DNA from: CAZOZP01 sp964584325 | Lineage (GTDB): Bacteria; Bacteroidota; Ignavibacteria; Ignavibacteriales; Melioribacteraceae | DNA length: 30,633 bases | Direction of reading: 5' to 3' | NCBI GenBank assembly: GCA_964584325.1 | Contig: CAZOZP010000046.1 | Span: forward strand, 1-30,633 | In this document: piece after piece, positions 15,960 through 25,646 of the stretch | How the letters are laid out: the number at the start of each line of letters is the position of its first letter | Position numbering within the stretch: position 1 is the stretch's first letter | Position numbers and translations under genes: made by a program | The notes under the pieces: model-generated | The model's input: the letters and a program-made list of their open reading frames with translations, nothing else | What the model was told of the DNA's origin: nothing | Databases searched by the model: none

Positions 15960-18545
15960 CTAAATTAGTTTATTTATTACTTCTTCAACATTACTTAAAG
16001 CCTCCGGAATTTTTCCGGTATCTTTTCCGCCTGCTGTAGCTAAATGAGCTTTCCCGCCGCCGCCGCCGCCAAGAATTTTGGCCACCTCACCGACAATTTT
16101 TCCTGCTGAAAGATTTCTTTCTTTTATCAGGCAGTCGCTTACTACACATACAATTCCCGCTTTACCTTCAAATTCCGAAACAAGAACTCCGACACCTGAC
16201 TTCATTCTGTTTCTAAGGTCGTCGCCCATAGACTTAAGCTGATCCATATTTTCAGCTTCAACTTTACCTTTATAAACATTGATATCAGAAACTTTTGTAC
16301 TTTCCTTAAGCACTGAATCTAATCCGCCTAGTTTTTCCTGTAGTCTGAAAGAAGCAATTTCTTTTTCCAGCGATTTTTTTTCTTCCAGAATTTGTTCAAT
16401 TTTGTGCTTCAGTTCTTCAATCTGATGTTCTTTTTCCTCAAATAGCATCTCTGCACCGTATCCGGTAACTGCTTCAATTCTTCTGATACCGCTTGCGATC
16501 GAAGTTTCTGCCGTAATTTTAAATAATCCGATTTCGGATGTATTTGAAACGTGTGTACCTCCGCAGAATTCTATGCTTTCATCTCCGAACTGAACAACAT
16601 TTACTTTATCACCGTATTTATCTCCAAAGAACATTAATGCACCCATTTCTTTGGCTTTGTCAAAAGGTGTTTCTTTATGGTGCTCCAATACAATATTTTT
16701 TCTTATTGCAGCATTTACAATTTTTTCTATTTTTGAGAGCTCATCACTTGTCACTTTTGCATAATGGGAAAAATCGAATCTCAGTCTTTCGGGTCCGACA
16801 TAAGAACCTGCCTGCTGAACATGTTTTCCTAATACTTCCCTGAGTGCTTTATGCAGAAGATGAGTTGCCGAGTGATTTCTCTTGATGTTCTCTCTTCTTT
16901 CAGAATCAACGGCAAGAGTTACCATATCACCCGGTTTTACAATTACGCCGGTTTCATTAGAGCATATGTGAACTGTTTTACCTTCAGTTTTTACCAGACC
17001 GGCTACTTCAAGAACTTGTGCGTTTAATTCAATTGTCCCTTCGTCTGATGCCTGTCCGCCCGATTCTGTATAGAATGGTGTTTCTTCGGTTATAATAAAC
17101 ACCCTTTCACCTTCGCTTTTTACTCCTGTTACCTTGCTTTTGATAACGAGACTTGCGTAACCAGCAAACTTTGTATCAGTATTATCGGAAATCTCGAATC
17201 CTGCAAGGCTTTTTACCTCAATACCTGCACCGGCTATTTTATCCTTCGTGGATTTTCTTGCTTTTTCTTTCTGCTCAGACATAAGTTTATTAAAACCTGG
17301 TTCATCAATTGAAAGGCCTCTTTCCTTTGCAAGAATATTTGTAAGATCAACAGGAAACCCGTATGTATCATATAATTTAAAAACATTTTCACCGGAAATA
17401 ATACCTGATTTAATAGTTTGATTACCTGATACAATCTGTTCAAAAAGCTCTAATCCACGGTCTAATGCCGCATTAAAACTTTCTTCTTCTGCTTTGATAA
17501 TTTTTTTGATATTTTCAAGATTTGAACTGAGTTCAGGAAATGCCGTTCCCATTCCTGCTTCAAGAACATCTGCCAGTTTATACAGGAAAGGCTCTTTGAG
17601 ACTAAGATTTCTCCCGTATCTTGCGGCTCTTCTTAGTATTCTTCTCAGAACATAACTGCGCCCCTCATTACCGGGAACGGCTCCATCGGCAATTGCAAAA
17701 CTTAATGTGCGGATATGATCTGCTATAACGCGCATAGGAATAAGATTTTGCTCTGTATCTGCAGGAACTCCTGAAAGTTCAGATACTTTATTTATTAGTC
17801 CGGAAAAAACATCGGTTTCATAATTAGATTTTTTATTCTGGAGTACGGCACACAATCTTTCGAAGCCCATTCCTGTATCCACATGCTTAGCCGGCAGTTC
17901 TTCCAATGTGCCCGAATGGTTGCGATTATACTGAATAAACACAAGATTCCATAATTCGATGCATTCAGGAGAACCTGCATTAACCAAAGAAGGGTTATCA
18001 TAATCATCTGTAAGATTTATATGTATTTCTGAGCAGGGACCGCAAGGTCCGGTATCCCCCATTTCCCAGAAATTGTCTTTTTCTGCGAATCTTAATATAT
18101 GAGAGGGATTAACATCAGTATGTTCTTTCCAAAGAGAAAAAGCTTCGTCATCTGTTTTGTAAACTGTTATCCACAGCCTTTCTTTCGGGAGTTTTACAAC
18201 ATCGGTAAGAAATTCCCATGCCCATGTAATTGCTTCTTTTTTATAGTAATCGCCGAATGACCAGTTTCCTAACATTTCAAAAAATGTATGGTGGTATGTG
18301 TCGTAGCCAACTTCTTCAAGATCATTATGCTTGCCGCTTACTCTTATGCATTTCTGTGTATTAGCGCATCTAGTATAATCTCTTTTACCTTCTCCTAAGA
18401 ATACATCTTTAAACTGATTCATTCCTGCATTTACGAATAAAAGTGTGGGGTCAGCAAAAGGAACAACCGGTGCACTTTGTACAATTTTATGTTGTTTTGA
18501 TTTAAAGAACTCCAGAAACTTTTCGCGAATTTCAACAGATGTCAT
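15960..18545 (-). CDS. alaS: Alanyl-tRNA synthetase
   Basis: Full-length class II alanyl-tRNA synthetase (861 residues) charging tRNA-Ala. The N-terminal catalytic core shows SAPVVPFADPTLLFVNAGMN, HNDLEEVGYDTYHHTFFEML and GDTGPCGPCSEIH. The editing domain carries the zinc ligands His558 and His562 (HSATH) and Cys661 and His665 (CGGTH), so mischarged Ser or Gly should be removed. The C-terminal DHHA1-type domain ends with a Gly-rich GGGGGGKAHLATAGG. A coiled coil at about 700-740 precedes it. It is first in a run with the DUF486 and TerC-family genes, and is separated from hydA upstream by a strong terminator. Nothing is truncated. Confidence 0.98.
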   Translation of the reverse strand: MTSVEIREKFLEFFKSKQHKIVQSAPVVPFADPTLLFVNAGMNQFKDVFLGEGKRDYTRCANTQKCIRVSGKHNDLEEVGYDTYHHTFFEMLGNWSFGDYYKKEAITWAWEFLTDVVKLPKERLWITVYKTDDEAFSLWKEHTDVNPSHILRFAEKDNFWEMGDTGPCGPCSEIHINLTDDYDNPSLVNAGSPECIELWNLVFIQYNRNHSGTLEELPAKHVDTGMGFERLCAVLQNKKSNYETDVFSGLINKVSELSGVPADTEQNLIPMRVIADHIRTLSFAIADGAVPGNEGRSYVLRRILRRAARYGRNLSLKEPFLYKLADVLEAGMGTAFPELSSNLENIKKIIKAEEESFNAALDRGLELFEQIVSGNQTIKSGIISGENVFKLYDTYGFPVDLTNILAKERGLSIDEPGFNKLMSEQKEKARKSTKDKIAGAGIEVKSLAGFEISDNTDTKFAGYASLVIKSKVTGVKSEGERVFIITEETPFYTESGGQASDEGTIELNAQVLEVAGLVKTEGKTVHICSNETGVIVKPGDMVTLAVDSERRENIKRNHSATHLLHKALREVLGKHVQQAGSYVGPERLRFDFSHYAKVTSDELSKIEKIVNAAIRKNIVLEHHKETPFDKAKEMGALMFFGDKYGDKVNVVQFGDESIEFCGGTHVSNTSEIGLFKITAETSIASGIRRIEAVTGYGAEMLFEEKEHQIEELKHKIEQILEEKKSLEKEIASFRLQEKLGGLDSVLKESTKVSDINVYKGKVEAENMDQLKSMGDDLRNRMKSGVGVLVSEFEGKAGIVCVVSDCLIKERNLSAGKIVGEVAKILGGGGGGKAHLATAGGKDTGKIPEALSNVEEVINKLI

Positions 18546-18657
18546 TTTTTGCCTTATATCAAATTATTAATCCACCAAACTTATGCATAAAGAGGCAAAA
18601 AAAGAAATTAACACTGATTTTCATAATGATTCATACTTGTATTTTTAAACTGAGTAC

Positions 18658-18690
18658 AAAAAAAACCGGGATGAAAATAATCCCGGCTTT
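18658..18690 (-). terminator. Rho-independent terminator of the hyd operon
   Basis: On the minus strand a 7-bp perfect stem (CCGGGAT at 18666-18672 with ATCCCGG at 18680-18686, 7-nt loop) is followed by eight Ts (A run at 18658-18665). It sits 27 nt beyond the hydA stop codon and before alaS, and should separate the two transcripts. Confidence 0.9.
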
Positions 18691-18713
18691 CTTTAGAAAT
18701 TATTATTACTTTT

Positions 18714-20471
18714 TTATTTAATGTATTCCTTGTTCGGACTATAAGACGTGTGCAAAAGTTTATGTGCTGTTTTCGAAGCAGGTTCTCCAAGGAACTGATC
18801 ATACAGCTTTTTAATATATGGATTATCGTGAGAGCATCTTATAAGCTTCTGGTTTTCATCATCTTCATATAATCCTTTAGCCCTTTCCTCTCTTATATGA
18901 CTGTTTATTCCGAACGGCTGGCCGCCGCCGCTAACGCAACCGCCGGGGCAAGCCATTACTTCGATAAAATCATAAGGAGGGCGCTTGCCTTTTTCTTTAG
19001 CCGTGCGGATTTTATCAAGCACTGTTTCCACATTTCCCAAGCCGTGAGCTATTGCCACTTTAACTTTATTTCCGGCAATATCTATTTCCGCTTCTCTTAC
19101 ACCGTCTGTGCCTCTAACCTGGGTAAAATTAACATCGGCCAGGTTTTCTCCGGTGATTAAATAATGAGCAGTTCTGAGTGCCGCTTCCATTACTCCACCG
19201 GATGCACCGAATATTGTTCCTGCACCTGAATATGCCCCAAGAATATGGTCTGCAGATTCTTCCGGCAGATTAATAAAATCTATACCTGATTGTTTAATCA
19301 TTCGTACGAATTCCCGAGTAGTGATTGACACATCTACATCCTGATAGCTTGAAGCATACATATCTTTATTTCTGATTATTTCGAATTTCTTGGATGTGCA
19401 TGGCATTACGGCAACATTAAAGATTTTAGCCGGATCAATCTTCTTTTGTTCGGCAAAATAGGTTTTAGTCAGAACTCCGTTTATTGCCATTGGCGATTTA
19501 CACGAAGAGAAATGGGGAATCATATCATGATGCTTCTTTTCCATAAAGTCCACCCAAGACGGACAGCAGGTTGTTATCAATGGAAGTTCTTCCGGTTTAC
19601 CGGTATATTTTTTTACAAATTCTGATGCTTCTTCCATAATAGTTACATCTGCACCGAAATTTGTATCGAATACTGCTTTGAACCCCAGTTTGCGGCATAC
19701 AGAGTAAATCTTTCCTGAGAGATTCGTGCCGGGTTTTAATCCGAATGCGTCTCCTATTGCTACCCTCACTGCCGGTGCTATCTGAACTACCGGATACTTT
19801 TCTTCATCGCATAAAGCATTATACACTGCCGCAGTTTCATCATATTCATATATTGCACCCACCGGACAGTGTGCCGAACACTGTCCGCACCTTACGCAGG
19901 GAGATTCTGCAAGGCTGATATCTCCCGCAGGCCGCATTTTAATGTTATGACCTCTTTCAAGAAAAGTAAGCGCCCAGACATTCTGTAGTCTCTGGCAAAC
20001 GTCAATGCATCTGCCGCATTTAATACATTTTGATGCGTCGAACACCAATGTTTTTGTTGAATAATCTCTGTCTGCATCTTCAATATATTGCTCATATCTT
20101 ACATTTCTGATACCGAATTCGGATGTAAGTTCCTGTAACTCGCAAGACCCGTTTCTACCGCAGGTAAGGCATTCGTTTGGATGAAATGAAAGAATAAGTT
20201 CAAGAATATTACGCCTCACACTTATGATTTCCGGATCGTGTGTAACAATATCCATCCCTTCTTCAAGCGGAGTAGTGCAAGCTCTTAAAAATTTATTGTT
20301 ATAGTTTTTAATTCTTACAACACAAATACCGCAAGCTCCGGAAGCATGTAAATCGGGATGTTTACATAAAGCCGGTATTTTAATATTTACTTTTGAAGCT
20401 GCATCAAGAATAGTAGTTCCTTTTTTAGCAACAACCGGCATTCCGTTTATATTGGCTTTTATCATATTCAT
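18714..20471 (-). CDS. hydA: [FeFe] hydrogenase catalytic subunit
   Basis: H2-producing or H2-oxidising subunit of a trimeric NAD-linked hydrogenase (585 residues). Cluster sites in order: plant-type [2Fe-2S] (Cys36, 47, 50, 65); His-ligated [4Fe-4S] (His97, Cys101, 104, 110); two [4Fe-4S] (Cys149, 152, 155, 202 and 192, 195, 198, 159). The H-cluster domain has all three signatures: TTCCPSW (300-306), MPCTSKKFE (356-364) and MACPGGCVSGGGQP (506-519). The double Cys of the first signature, including the proton-transfer Cys, is kept, so this is a prototypical group A enzyme rather than a sensory one. It lacks the extra C-terminal [2Fe-2S] domain of the longer Thermotoga HydA. It starts 7 nt after hydB. 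Maturases HydE, HydF and HydG are needed and are not in the window. Confidence 0.97.
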   Translation of the reverse strand: MNMIKANINGMPVVAKKGTTILDAASKVNIKIPALCKHPDLHASGACGICVVRIKNYNNKFLRACTTPLEEGMDIVTHDPEIISVRRNILELILSFHPNECLTCGRNGSCELQELTSEFGIRNVRYEQYIEDADRDYSTKTLVFDASKCIKCGRCIDVCQRLQNVWALTFLERGHNIKMRPAGDISLAESPCVRCGQCSAHCPVGAIYEYDETAAVYNALCDEEKYPVVQIAPAVRVAIGDAFGLKPGTNLSGKIYSVCRKLGFKAVFDTNFGADVTIMEEASEFVKKYTGKPEELPLITTCCPSWVDFMEKKHHDMIPHFSSCKSPMAINGVLTKTYFAEQKKIDPAKIFNVAVMPCTSKKFEIIRNKDMYASSYQDVDVSITTREFVRMIKQSGIDFINLPEESADHILGAYSGAGTIFGASGGVMEAALRTAHYLITGENLADVNFTQVRGTDGVREAEIDIAGNKVKVAIAHGLGNVETVLDKIRTAKEKGKRPPYDFIEVMACPGGCVSGGGQPFGINSHIREERAKGLYEDDENQKLIRCSHDNPYIKKLYDQFLGEPASKTAHKLLHTSYSPNKEYIK

Positions 20472-20478
20472 TTTATTC

Positions 20479-22164
20479 TTAACTGTTTGTAAATACTTTT
20501 GGTTTCTTTATGCACTCTTCATATTCATCCCGGAAGAACTTTACCGTTGAAGTAACCGGATTTGATGCTGCTTGTCCCAATCCGCACAATGATCCTTTTT
20601 TAAGTGCCTGTGCTATATCAAGAAGCAGTTCAATATCTCCTTCCTTTCCTCTTTTTTTGCTTAATCTTTCTAATATTTTTTTCATCTGGTAAGTACCGAT
20701 TCTGCAGGGGGCGCATTTGCCGCAAGATTCATCAACACTGAATCCAAGGTAGAAATTTGCTATATCCACCATACTGTCGTCTTCGTCCATGACAATCATC
20801 CCTCCGGATCCCATCATTGAACCGAGTTTGGTAAGACTTTCGTAATCAACGGGTGTATCGAACATAGATTCAGGAATTATTCCACCCGACGGGCCTCCTG
20901 TCTGAACAGCTTTAGCTTTCTTCCCGTTCGGAATTCCCCCTCCTATTTCATAAACTATTTCTCTGATAGTGGTGCCCATAGGTACTTCAACCAACCCTGA
21001 AATATTAACTTTCCCAGTCAGAGCGAAAACCTTTGTGCCTTTTGAAGTCTCAGTACCTATTCCGTTAAACCATTTTCCGCCGTTTTGAATTATTACCGGA
21101 ATATTTGCAAGTGTTTCAACATTCTGAATAATTGTAGGCATTCCAAAAAGACCTTTGACCGATGGATAAGGCGGTCTTGGAGAAGGTGTACCTCTTTTCC
21201 CTTCAATTGAAGCAATCAATGCAGTCTCTTCGCCGCACACAAAAGCTCCTGCCCCAAGCCGGATTTCAAGATCAAAGACAAAATCGGATCCGAAAACACA
21301 TTCGCCTAAAACCCCATATTCATATGCCCTTTCAATAGCCTGCTGAACCCGCTGAATTGCCAGTCCGTATTCTGCTCTTATATAAAAATATCCTTTAGAT
21401 GCTCCCACAGTGTAACCTGCAATCATCATTGCTTCTATAACAGAATGCGGATCTCCTTCGAGTATTGATCTGTCCATAAATGCACCGGGGTCGCCTTCAT
21501 CACCGTTGCATACAATATATTTCCTCTCTCCGGAAGCCTTCATTGTATTCTGCCATTTCAGCCAGGTGGGATAACCTCCGCCGCCTCTTCCGCGTAAACC
21601 GGAGATTTTAAGTTCTTCAATTACACTTTCCGGCTTCATTGTCTTCAGAACTTTTTCTATAGCAGAATACCCGCCAATACCTATGTATTCATTTATGTTC
21701 TCAGGATCAATAAGACCGTTATGCCTTAGAACTATTCTCTTTTGTTTATCGAATATCCCAATTTCCCTGCTGATTTCATTTTGGCCTTTCTGTTCTTCAA
21801 GCATAAGTCTTTCAACAAGTATCCCCTTTTCAATGTGAGATGAAATTATCTCATCCACATCTTCAGGTTTAACATGTATGTAATAAATTTTTTCAGGAAA
21901 GAATTTGATTATCGGTCCTTGTTCGCAAAATCCGAAACAACCGGTCTTAACAACCTTATATCTTTCCGAAGTACCTTTTTCCTCAAAGTATTTAGTAAGC
22001 CGTTTAACAATTACATCGCTTTTACTGGACTGGCATCCGGTTGATCCGCAAACGAGTATTACGCTCTTGTTTTCGGTATTATTTTCCGGATTAAGCCTTA
22101 TCTGGATATTTTTCTTTTGTGCTTCCCTGTATAGTGGAAGACTTTCAATGGTAAGTTTTTCCAT
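20479..22164 (-). CDS. hydB: NuoF-like NAD(H)/FMN subunit of the [FeFe] hydrogenase, without C-terminal ferredoxin domain
   Basis: Electron-input subunit of 561 residues. The N-terminal thioredoxin-like [2Fe-2S] domain has Cys39, 44, 76 and 80. Next is the FMN/NADH domain with GLRGRGGGGYPTWLKW (about 189-204) and CNGDEGDPGAFMDRS, then an SLBB-type region, then the [4Fe-4S] ligands Cys481, 484, 487 and 527 (ESCGKCAPCRIGT and SLCGLG). The protein stops 34 residues after Cys527. The two-[4Fe-4S] ferredoxin domain that ends HydB of electron-bifurcating enzymes such as Thermotoga is absent. Only 7 nt separate its stop from hydA, so no frame-shifted remnant exists. This suggests a simpler NADH-coupled enzyme. 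It lies 17 nt after hydC. Confidence 0.96.
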   Translation of the reverse strand: MEKLTIESLPLYREAQKKNIQIRLNPENNTENKSVILVCGSTGCQSSKSDVIVKRLTKYFEEKGTSERYKVVKTGCFGFCEQGPIIKFFPEKIYYIHVKPEDVDEIISSHIEKGILVERLMLEEQKGQNEISREIGIFDKQKRIVLRHNGLIDPENINEYIGIGGYSAIEKVLKTMKPESVIEELKISGLRGRGGGGYPTWLKWQNTMKASGERKYIVCNGDEGDPGAFMDRSILEGDPHSVIEAMMIAGYTVGASKGYFYIRAEYGLAIQRVQQAIERAYEYGVLGECVFGSDFVFDLEIRLGAGAFVCGEETALIASIEGKRGTPSPRPPYPSVKGLFGMPTIIQNVETLANIPVIIQNGGKWFNGIGTETSKGTKVFALTGKVNISGLVEVPMGTTIREIVYEIGGGIPNGKKAKAVQTGGPSGGIIPESMFDTPVDYESLTKLGSMMGSGGMIVMDEDDSMVDIANFYLGFSVDESCGKCAPCRIGTYQMKKILERLSKKRGKEGDIELLLDIAQALKKGSLCGLGQAASNPVTSTVKFFRDEYEECIKKPKVFTNS

Positions 22165-22181
22165 ATCAATCCGTTATTATT

Positions 22182-22670
22182 TTATCTCTGCTTTGAAGCA
22201 GCGGCTTTTTCAAGAATATCTTTTACATTATCCGGATTTACTTTTCCGAATACCTCTTCGTTCACAGTAATTGCAGGCGCTAATCCGCAACAACCTATGC
22301 ACCTTACTTCTTCTACCTTGTATTTTTTATCAGGCGAGTATTTTCCGTTTATAGGAATATTCAGTTCTTTCTTGAATGCCGCTATGATTTTCGGAGCTCC
22401 TTTTAGATAACAAGCTGTTCCTGTGCAAACAGCTATTGTAAACTCCGCCGGCGGTTCAAGTCTGAAATAATTATAAAATGTAATTACTTCGTAAATCCTG
22501 GCAAGAGGAATCTTCAACTCCCCGGCCAAAAACATTGCAATATTTCGGGGGACGAAACCATAATGCTTCTGAATTTCGTGCAGAACCATGATAAGATTAC
22601 CTTCCCGCGATTTCCACTTGTCGGTTATTGCCTTTAATTCCTCTGTAATTTCGGCTGTAATATTTTCCAT
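22182..22670 (-). CDS. hydC: NuoE-like [2Fe-2S] subunit of the [FeFe] hydrogenase
   Basis: Small thioredoxin-like subunit (162 residues) that binds one [2Fe-2S] cluster next to the FMN of HydB. Ligands are Cys82 and Cys87 (VCTGTACYLKG) and Cys124 and Cys128 (VRCIGCCGLAPA), spaced as in NuoE. An extra Cys127 sits between the last two. The helical N-terminus (about 1-70) with LHEIQKHYGFVPRNI is standard. It is the first gene of hydCBA; the 111 nt upstream hold no clear promoter match that I can call. Confidence 0.96.
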   Translation of the reverse strand: MENITAEITEELKAITDKWKSREGNLIMVLHEIQKHYGFVPRNIAMFLAGELKIPLARIYEVITFYNYFRLEPPAEFTIAVCTGTACYLKGAPKIIAAFKKELNIPINGKYSPDKKYKVEEVRCIGCCGLAPAITVNEEVFGKVNPDNVKDILEKAAASKQR

Positions 22671-22781
22671 ATAATCATTTTTGTTAATGGGTGGAACTGA
22701 GAATCTTTTCTCAATAAATTTTTCTCGATATCCAATTTAATAAAAAATGTTTCCCATGTAAAATTTATTTTATGTTTTTAC

Positions 22782-22812
22782 AAAAAAAAGGGCAGACACT
22801 TTTCGTCTGCCC
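22782..22812 (-). terminator. Rho-independent terminator after the T9SS propeller gene
   Basis: On the minus strand GGGCAGAC pairs perfectly with GTCTGCCC (arms 22790-22797 and 22805-22812, 7-nt loop), followed by eight Ts (22782-22789). It lies 27 nt beyond the stop codon of the secreted propeller gene and upstream of hydC, making hydCBA a separate transcription unit. Confidence 0.9.
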
Positions 22813-22815
22813 AAC

Positions 22816-22839
22816 TTTGTCACTCTGTTACTCTGTCAC
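22816..22839 (-). repeat. Three 8-bp tandem repeats between stop codon and terminator
   Basis: The minus strand reads GTGACAGA, GTAACAGA, GTGACAAA right after the start of the TAG stop of the propeller gene, giving TAGTGA as a double stop. It is a short low-complexity tract; no function is evident. Confidence 0.6.
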
Positions 22840-25637
22840 TATTTAGCCAGTATCATTTTCCTTGATACAGACTTGTTGTTATGTTTCAGAGTATAAAGAT
22901 AAACACCGCTTGCAAGATTAGATGCGTTAAATGATACGTTATGTGCACCCCTGTTTTTGTATTCGTTTACAAGAACAGCAACTTCGCGTCCTGAGATATC
23001 AAATACTTTTAACGACACTTGTCCGGCCTCAGGTAAAGTAAAATTAATCTTTGTTGAAGGATTAAACGGATTCGGATAATTCTGAGCCAAGGCAAATACT
23101 TCAGGTCTCATTTGAGAATCGTCTTCAGTTCCTACAACAACATTCGTTGAAACGAATGCACCTCTTCCGTGTGTTGCCGCTACAACTTTACCGTCAGAAA
23201 CTCTATGATCAAGATCGGCAACAACAACATATCCGATATTTGATAAACCTTCCTGAGCCCATACTGTACTTCCTCCATTAAGAGCAGTTGTAGAATATAA
23301 GCCGGTACTTGTACCTACGAGGTAAGTTGTACCGCCGGCACTTGGAACTATACAGGCTGATCTGATAGAAGGCCCCGGATTTGAAACGTTTCCGGTAAGA
23401 TTACCTTCTACTGCAGTCCAATCAGTACCGCCGTTGTTTGAATAATAAATACCTGTAATATTATAATTTGAAAATACGGCAATAATTTCGTTGGAATTGT
23501 TCGGATTAACCGCAATGTCGTGAGGAAATGCTCCGGATACAACACCGGAAACCGAAATATCAACTATCCCTGAAGTAGCTGTAGTTGCATTCGAAACTTT
23601 ATACATTTTCGGAACTCCGGAGGAGGAATATGCCCCAAGATATAGAACTGAAGCGCTGTTAGTTTTGCTTACTTCGAGAGTTGTGTATTTATATCCTGCA
23701 GGAGCTGCAAAGTTTGTAAGTTTAGTCCATCCCAAAGAAACGCCTCCCTGCTGATAGTTTTCATAAGAGGAAAGCATTCTGTTTCTCCACAAATCTGCAC
23801 CGCCTAAATAATACATATAATCTTCATTCGCAGGATCAACACGGAAAGGATTAATAAACATCTGTCCTGTTGCTGAAGACGGTGTTACTTCCGTCCAGCC
23901 GGAATTCCAGTTCGGATTTCCGTTTGCGTCTATTCCGAGTCTAAGCACTGTTCCCAACTGAGATGAAGTATAGGCATAGTTGGTTCCCAAATAGCAGAAA
24001 GAACCGTCTCCTGAACTCATATCTTCAGACGGAGAAGTTGAAGATCCTGTATATCTGAAACCGGGGGTTCCGTTATCCTGAGTTCCACCGAGAATATTGT
24101 TATCTCCGGCAGTAGCTTTGAGAGCAACTGTATAAAACTGGGTTACGTTATATCCATTGTTAAGTGAGACCCAAGGAAAATATGTAGCATAACTCGTCTG
24201 AGTAATATCAGATGTTGTGCTTAATCCGCCATCGTGACCCAAAATAACTCTGTTTGGCTGATTCAAGTCAAAAACTATTGAATGGAAGTCAGGATGCGCA
24301 TTCGGATAAAAGAATGATACAGGGTGATAACCGCCAATCCAGCCTAACCTGGCATCTGCAGGTTTAGTTGCGAATCCGTCTGTCGATTTGTAAAGATTTG
24401 TTGCCCCGATTAACACAAAATTCTCATCATTCGGTTTAACACCAATAACCATATTGTAGCATCCCTGCGTGTTCATTATACCATGATCATCGAAAGAAGG
24501 AACATTTGCACTTCTATCCCAATACTCCCCTGTTGTTGTGTTTATTTTGAACAATCCTGTTATTTCATTATCGTTTCCATCATAATAACCTGTATTTGTA
24601 AATGCATATACCATCTGAGGATTGCTTGGAGCGTATTCAATAACTGTACGCAAATGGGTTGCCGGATAACTTGCCGGTGTAATGTCTGTCCAGTTTCCGC
24701 CGTCGTTTGTTGACTTATAAATACCCGGTGAATTAACATGAGGCTTGGTCGGATTCGCATAGTAAGCATTATATCCAAAGTCAGAAATTGAAGCTATTAC
24801 TGTACCGTTCGGAAGAATTATTACGTCACTGTAATAGTGATCGTTTGCGGCTCCGAGAACAAGGCTCCAGTCAGTTCCGCCGTTTGAAGATTTGACAATT
24901 CCAAATCCGTGACTTGCTGCATATACACTTCCGCTGGTTGGATGAACAGCTATTTTTGAAACATAATCAAAATAACTATCCCAGGAATTTGGGTTACCTG
25001 CTGTTGAAGTAATTAAGTTCCAGGTTTCACCGTTATCTATGGATTTGTAAATACCGTTGCCGTAATACATTGCTTTTCCGCCTTGATCTCTGGCACTGTT
25101 GCCGTCAAATTCTCCTGCGGTATAATACCAGATATTTCTGTACCCGGGGCGCGGGTCCTGAGCAATGCTCGTTACAGCAAGCTGTCCGGTAACACTGCTT
25201 TTCATTGTCCAGCTTCCACCGCCATTTGTTGATTTCCAAATACCGCCTGAAACACCGCCGGCAAGAATTGTTTGGGAATCGTTTAGATCAAAAGCCAAAG
25301 CCCGGGTTCTTCCGCCAACATCATAAGGTCCGGCTTCTGCCCAGGTTGCAATCTTTGCATTTTTATCTTTCTTAAGTCTGTCTTCACTTTTCGGAAGCAT
25401 TTTCGCAAACTGCAGTTCCATTGCCCTAATGTTTTTCGGGATAGAGTTTGTTGCCGGATCTCTGAGCATATTGAAGAAATAATCTGCTCTGCCTTTCTTT
25501 GATTCTACAGTTGCCTTTTTTGAACCTGTTGATTTAACTCTTTTAAATGTATTTCCTTCGCTGAAATCAATAAGGTAAAACGCACCGTAAAGAGCCGCTA
25601 AAAAAAGCAATGAATAAACTATTAGATTTCTTTTCAT
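22839..25637 (-). CDS. T9SS-exported beta-propeller (BNR/VPS10-like repeat) protein
   Basis: Protein of 932 residues with an N-terminal hydrophobic signal (KRNLIVYSLLFLAALYGAFYLI). It has many repeats of the type G-I-(W/Y)-K-S-T-N-G-G-x-x-W, as in sialidase/BNR and VPS10 ten-bladed propellers (GIWKSTNGGGSW, GIYKSIDNGETW, GIYKSTNDGGNW, GIYYSNNGGTDW). A type A T9SS C-terminal sorting domain (about 850-932) starts at QNYPNPFNPSTKI and ends SVSRKMILAK. It should cross the outer membrane through the type IX system and be released or surface-attached after CTD removal. No sialidase catalytic residues can be claimed; BNR repeats here are a structural match. It starts 9 nt after a small lipoprotein gene with an AGAGG ribosome site at the junction, so the two are co-transcribed. 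Confidence 0.92.
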   Translation of the reverse strand: MKRNLIVYSLLFLAALYGAFYLIDFSEGNTFKRVKSTGSKKATVESKKGRADYFFNMLRDPATNSIPKNIRAMELQFAKMLPKSEDRLKKDKNAKIATWAEAGPYDVGGRTRALAFDLNDSQTILAGGVSGGIWKSTNGGGSWTMKSSVTGQLAVTSIAQDPRPGYRNIWYYTAGEFDGNSARDQGGKAMYYGNGIYKSIDNGETWNLITSTAGNPNSWDSYFDYVSKIAVHPTSGSVYAASHGFGIVKSSNGGTDWSLVLGAANDHYYSDVIILPNGTVIASISDFGYNAYYANPTKPHVNSPGIYKSTNDGGNWTDITPASYPATHLRTVIEYAPSNPQMVYAFTNTGYYDGNDNEITGLFKINTTTGEYWDRSANVPSFDDHGIMNTQGCYNMVIGVKPNDENFVLIGATNLYKSTDGFATKPADARLGWIGGYHPVSFFYPNAHPDFHSIVFDLNQPNRVILGHDGGLSTTSDITQTSYATYFPWVSLNNGYNVTQFYTVALKATAGDNNILGGTQDNGTPGFRYTGSSTSPSEDMSSGDGSFCYLGTNYAYTSSQLGTVLRLGIDANGNPNWNSGWTEVTPSSATGQMFINPFRVDPANEDYMYYLGGADLWRNRMLSSYENYQQGGVSLGWTKLTNFAAPAGYKYTTLEVSKTNSASVLYLGAYSSSGVPKMYKVSNATTATSGIVDISVSGVVSGAFPHDIAVNPNNSNEIIAVFSNYNITGIYYSNNGGTDWTAVEGNLTGNVSNPGPSIRSACIVPSAGGTTYLVGTSTGLYSTTALNGGSTVWAQEGLSNIGYVVVADLDHRVSDGKVVAATHGRGAFVSTNVVVGTEDDSQMRPEVFALAQNYPNPFNPSTKINFTLPEAGQVSLKVFDISGREVAVLVNEYKNRGAHNVSFNASNLASGVYLYTLKHNNKSVSRKMILAK

Positions 25638-25646
25638 AAGGACCTC

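Noticed and set aside
20472..20478. Frameshift hiding the missing HydB ferredoxin domain
   Set aside because: Only 7 nt separate the hydB stop from the hydA start, so there is no room for a lost domain.
22839..25637. Active sialidase
   Set aside because: BNR-like repeats are present, but I cannot find the arginine triad or other catalytic residues with confidence. The repeats fit a structural propeller.
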